A DNA stretch of 24,995 nucleotides from Bacteroidales bacterium UBA1223 (GTDB lineage: Bacteria > Bacteroidota > Bacteroidia > Bacteroidales > P3), in contig DBXB01000012.1 of the NCBI GenBank assembly GCA_002309155.1, positions 1 through 24,995 on the forward strand. The letters are read 5' to 3'. Below, in pieces: positions 24,505-24,995 of the stretch. Both the position numbers and the translations under genes were made by a program. The notes beneath the pieces were generated by a model. It was not told where the DNA came from and did no database searches. It worked only from the letters and a program-made list of their open reading frames with translations. Each line of letters starts with the position of its first letter. The first letter of the stretch is position 1.

Positions 24505-24995
24505 ATGAACGATTTATCAAAAGCCTGCATTGACGAAGCCAAACAGAGCATGCAGAGCGCCATCAACTTCCTTGAGAAAGAACTAGCGAAAATCAGAGCC
24601 GGCAAAGCAAATCCCGGAATGCTTGACGGTGTGAAGATCGACTATTATGGAACACCTACAGAGCTGAGCCAGGCTGCCAATATCAGCACTCCTGACCCTC
24701 GCAATATCATCATCCAACCTTGGGACAAATCCATAATCGGAGCCATCAACAAAGCCATCCTCGACGCAAATCTGGGATTCACGCCTCGTCATGAAGGCGA
24801 CATCCTGCGTATCGTAGTACCCCCACTGACTGAAGAGCGAAGAAAAGAACTTAGCAAGGCGGCAAAGGCAGAGGTTGAGAACAGCAAAGTGAATATCCGC
24901 AACGCACGCCGCAACGTCATGGACAAGGTGAAGAAACTCAAAGACAAGTCAGTACCCGAAGACGAAGTAAAACAGGTAGAGAAAGAGATTCAGGA
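24505..24995 (+). CDS. frr: Ribosome recycling factor, C-terminus off the window
   Basis: 163 codons plus two bases are visible, with no stop; the family is about 185 residues, so about 20 are missing. It releases ribosomes from mRNA with EF-G after termination. Seen motifs are KIRAGKANPGML near residue 33, the DYYGTPTEL segment, NIIIQPWDKS and the PPLTEERRKEL-x-K block at about 110. The ATG at 24505 gives the canonical N-terminus. It follows pyrH by 40 bases in the same direction. Confidence 0.96.
   Translation, partial: MNDLSKACIDEAKQSMQSAINFLEKELAKIRAGKANPGMLDGVKIDYYGTPTELSQAANISTPDPRNIIIQPWDKSIIGAINKAILDANLGFTPRHEGDILRIVVPPLTEERRKELSKAAKAEVENSKVNIRNARRNVMDKVKKLKDKSVPEDEVKQVEKEIQ

Overview
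The window looks like a chromosomal segment of a member of the Bacteroidales. Evidence for this: promoter boxes of the Bacteroidetes type (TAnnTTTG, once with TTTG exactly 19 bases upstream), no consistent Shine-Dalgarno sequences, a very large secreted Fn3/CUB/jelly-roll surface protein, a Bacteroidetes-style Wza/Wzc export pair, and an OmpA-plus-TPR lipoprotein with the 'SPEG' motif. No tRNA, rRNA, transposase, phage gene or CRISPR array was seen. Genus cannot be told from the sequence alone.

Left half, minus strand. Positions 1-6407 hold the first ~2135 residues of a giant secreted multidomain protein whose C-terminus lies outside the window. It is built from Fn3 domains alternating with MAM-like, CUB-like and an unnamed 'YNY' module, in a roughly 990-residue super-repeat. 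A strong terminator (6577-6619) and a separate promoter (6534-6541) divide it from the next unit. Positions 15728 down to 6711 are an exopolysaccharide/lipid-linked glycan operon: wza-like, wzc-like, rfbA, rfbC, rfbD, a WecA-like initiating phosphoglycosyltransferase, and a CapD/WbpM/PglF-like nucleotide-sugar dehydratase. The operon has a good promoter at 15838-15868 and a leader that can fold into alternative hairpins. It supplies dTDP-rhamnose enzymes (without rfbB), an initiating enzyme, a UDP-HexNAc dehydratase and the export/chain-length pair. No glycosyltransferase, flippase or polymerase is present, so those must be elsewhere.

Right half, plus strand. An AddB-like PD-(D/E)XK nuclease (15951-18812) is divergent from wza. 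An OmpA/TPR lipoprotein follows and ends in a terminator. Then come pssA-queA-comF as a tight group and pyrH-frr as a second group, with frr running off the right edge.

The least explained signals are in the intergenic DNA. Three spacers carry arrays of a strictly 9-base-periodic CTAGANNNN repeat. Two spacers flanking the capD-like gene carry AGGTTAA heptads sharing an identical 16-mer, and one also carries AATTGAG heptads. These repeats, the super-repeat of the giant surface protein, and the wza leader are the items most worth a second look.
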